NCBI RefSeq assembly: GCF_900460245.1
Contig: NZ_UHIP01000001.1
Span: 248,001 to 312,000 of the forward strand
Source of the DNA: Vibrio fluvialis
Lineage (GTDB): Bacteria; Pseudomonadota; Gammaproteobacteria; Enterobacterales; Vibrionaceae
Direction: 5' to 3'
DNA: 64,000 nucleotides
Positions 62,429-64,000 of this stretch are shown here, in pieces; position 1 is the first letter of the stretch, and the number at the start of each line of letters is the position of its first letter. The notes beneath the pieces are model-generated. The model ran no database searches, had not been told where the DNA came from, and saw nothing but the letters and a program-made list of their open reading frames with translations. The position numbers and the translations under genes are program-made.

Positions 62429-63389
62429 CCAGTGAATACGGCAGTGGCTGAATTGTCCAACGGGTTCCCGGTTGAGCCGTCAGACGCAGTTCCGTGCCTT
62501 CTTCCAGATTGTTAGGTAACACAATCAAACCAATAGCGGTGTTATCGGCAAAGGTGTAGTGCGCTATTAAGCGGCCTGCGCTGCGCCAGTTTTCACCGAC
62601 AGAACGTTCCATTTCCTGTGCATCACTGTTGGTCAGTGGCTGAGTGACGTCGCCCGCTACGATGTACATCGCACGTTTATTAATGCCGCGGTATTTTGCG
62701 CGCGCGACGGTTTCCTGACCGGTGTAACAGCCTTTGGTAAAGCTGATGCCGCCGACCGCCTGAACGTTGACTGCTTGAGGAATGTGTTCGTTTTGGTCAG
62801 CGCGCTCGATCACTGGAATTGCTTCTTCAATGTCAAAGCGTGTCCAGAGTGTGGCGTCGACTTTAGTGGCATCGGTGCTGGTCGCCAATTGTTCTGCGGC
62901 CTCTGGGGTGACGAACAGTAACCAGCGTAGGTCGCTGATACGAACCGCTGTTCCGCCTTGGATTGCACGCACGTCGCCTTGTGAGTCGCTGAGACGATCA
63001 ATATAAGCCTGTGCTTGCACGCCCATCACGCCGAGCGCGATATCCTGGCTTTCAGTAATCTCGACTTTGGAGAAAATGGCGTACTTTTTCAGTTCACGCA
63101 GCTCTGCTTCAATCGCGGATTGTGGCTGAAACATAGCGTAGCCATCGTGATGATGAAACAGTCGAAATACCGACCATACTTTGCCTTTGGCATCGCAGTG
63201 GGCACCGAATGTGGATTGATCGCTGGCCAGAGTCACAACGTTACAGGTGACCTGACCTTGCAGATAGCTTTTCTTGTCTGCGCCGACCATAGTGATTGCG
63301 CCCCAAGAATCAAGATAAGTGAGCATCAGCTCAGGCAGAGTATCGCTTGCGTTGACGCTGAGCGGAGAGAATGTGTTTTTCCAGTCCAT
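62418..63389 (-). CDS. ygfZ: tRNA-modifying protein YgfZ
   Basis: 323 residues from the ATG at 63389, six bases after AGGTG; a GTG three codons upstream is also possible. Folate-binding protein related to the GcvT aminomethyltransferase, needed for iron-sulfur enzymes such as MiaB. The signature [17 protein letters not shown] is intact (Cys about residue 222). Its neighbour sdhE is divergent, as in E. coli. Overlaps the YbaK-type gene. Confidence 0.94.
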   Translation of the reverse strand: MDWKNTFSPLSVNASDTLPELMLTYLDSWGAITMVGADKKSYLQGQVTCNVVTLASDQSTFGAHCDAKGKVWSVFRLFHHHDGYAMFQPQSAIEAELRELKKYAIFSKVEITESQDIALGVMGVQAQAYIDRLSDSQGDVRAIQGGTAVRISDLRWLLFVTPEAAEQLATSTDATKVDATLWTRFDIEEAIPVIERADQNEHIPQAVNVQAVGGISFTKGCYTGQETVARAKYRGINKRAMYIVAGDVTQPLTNSDAQEMERSVGENWRSAGRLIAHYTFADNTAIGLIVLPNNLEEGTELRLTAQPGTRWTIQPLPYSLDDE

Positions 63390-63538
63390 GTCCTTCACCT
63401 AAGTGAAATAATTTCCACTATGTTAATCTGGATCAACTTTTTTGTCAGCTTGAACAGGGACTGTGACTGAGCTACTAGTTGAGCAAGCCCGGTGTTTGAT
63501 AAACTTGGCCGCAAATAATCATAAGGTGAGGATAACCG

Positions 63539-63799
63539 ATGTACACCGCGGAAGAAAAAGCGCGTATTAAATGGGCCTGTCGTCGTGGAATGTTAGAGCT
63601 TGATGTTGTCATCATGCCATTTTTCGAAGAGTGTTTTGATACGCTGACTGAATCAGAACAACAAGACTTTGTTTCTTTGCTTGAGTGTGATGATCCGGAT
63701 TTGTTTACTTGGGTCATGGGTCATGGTCGTTCAGAGAATCTTGGTCACGCCGCTATGGTAGACAAGATTGTCGCTCATAACCTCAGCAAAGTGCGTTAA
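63539..63799 (+). CDS. sdhE: FAD assembly factor SdhE
   Basis: 86 residues. Attaches FAD covalently to SdhA and FrdA. The RGxxE signature appears as RRGMLELDVVIMPFFEECF, near the N terminus. YgfY family; length normal. Divergent from ygfZ; followed by ygfX, as in E. coli sdhE-ygfX. Confidence 0.95.
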   Translation: MYTAEEKARIKWACRRGMLELDVVIMPFFEECFDTLTESEQQDFVSLLECDDPDLFTWVMGHGRSENLGHAAMVDKIVAHNLSKVR

Positions 63800-64000
63800 G
63801 CTCCACCTAACTCCTTCTTATAACGCCCGCGTTGTCGCCACCATGGTCTTTGGTTGTGTGCTGTGGGCGTTACTTCTCTCTCCAACTCCCCTTGTTGTTA
63901 CATTACTCATTATCGGTATGGGCATGGCTCTGCCTATGCAGCAATGGTTGACTCCTGCGCTCTGCGGCGATGTTGAAATCGATTTTTCCGGTAGCGTTCA
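63768..64000 (+). CDS. ygfX: YgfX membrane protein, 5' part
   Basis: Only the N-terminal part is in the window. In the frame after sdhE the product reads KLHLTPSYNARVVATMVFG, with a following hydrophobic segment CVLWALLLSPTPLVVTLLII, which fits the first two membrane helices of YgfX (CptA), a small inner-membrane protein encoded after sdhE. The start is not clear: no ATG or GTG is available at the right place. A TTG at 63768 inside sdhE is the best in-frame candidate; similarity begins at about 63798. Function in E. coli disputed (once called an antitoxin-linked toxin). Confidence 0.65.
   Translation, partial: MSLITSAKCVKLHLTPSYNARVVATMVFGCVLWALLLSPTPLVVTLLIIGMGMALPMQQWLTPALCGDVEIDFSGSV

Overview
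The window is chromosomal DNA of a Vibrio. Several things point there independently: the 16S rRNA is of Vibrio type; the gene order yrbG-mlaFEDCB-ibaG-murA, argF-pyrBI-ridA, leuO-leuLABCD, ilvIN-serA-rpiA-fau-6S-zapA is the usual Vibrio chromosome 1 backbone; and a glycosyltransferase of the MJ1255/VC2487 family sits beside leuO. I cannot fix the species by eye. Gene density is high and almost every gene is a housekeeping gene. I see no insertion sequence, prophage, integron, CRISPR array, toxin-antitoxin pair or defence locus.

Layout. 1-6.3 kb: start of a Ca/Na antiporter, then the Mla outer-membrane lipid-asymmetry operon running into ibaG, murA and plsC. 6.3-11 kb (minus strand): ridA, pyrI, pyrB with a leader-peptide attenuator, argF, and a PIN-PhoH ATPase. 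11.4-17.8 kb: rapA, a divergent Nramp-like transporter, rluA and a 2-hydroxyacid dehydrogenase. 17.8-25.2 kb: valS, holC and pepA on the minus strand, divergent from lptFG. 25.2-34 kb is the most accessory-looking part: an RDD membrane protein, a diguanylate cyclase, tRNA-Leu, a small secreted DUF7282-like protein, a 2OG-Fe(II) oxygenase, a degenerate PAS-GGDEF-EAL protein, a VOC protein and an HD-GYP protein. 34-40 kb: a full rRNA operon, 16S-tRNA-Ile-tRNA-Ala-23S-5S-tRNA-Thr-5S. 40-49.8 kb: a DUF547 protein, the attenuated leuABCD operon, a TetR regulator, a PAP2 phosphatase-glycosyltransferase pair and leuO. 49.9-54.4 kb: an acyl-CoA ligase and ilvIN behind a long leader. 54.5-64 kb: serA, rpiA, fau, 6S RNA, zapA, ygfB, ubiH, ubiI, a small unknown protein, a YbaK-type deacylase, ygfZ, sdhE and the start of ygfX.

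Links between genes. Branched-chain amino acid synthesis is split between leuABCD, leuO and ilvIN within 14 kb. Envelope lipid traffic is served by mla, plsC and lptFG. Three c-di-GMP proteins (one cyclase, two phosphodiesterase-type) lie within 8 kb. Carbamoyl phosphate is used by the adjacent argF and pyrBI.

There is no obvious new multi-gene system. The points most worth a second look are a folded leader in front of ilvI (three-way-junction layout), a possible small RNA at 61.7-61.87 kb, an Nramp-like transporter without the family metal-binding motifs, a perfect PurR-type palindrome upstream of serA, a pyrBI leader peptide ending at the attenuator stem, and the PAP2-glycosyltransferase pair joined by a TTGA overlap.
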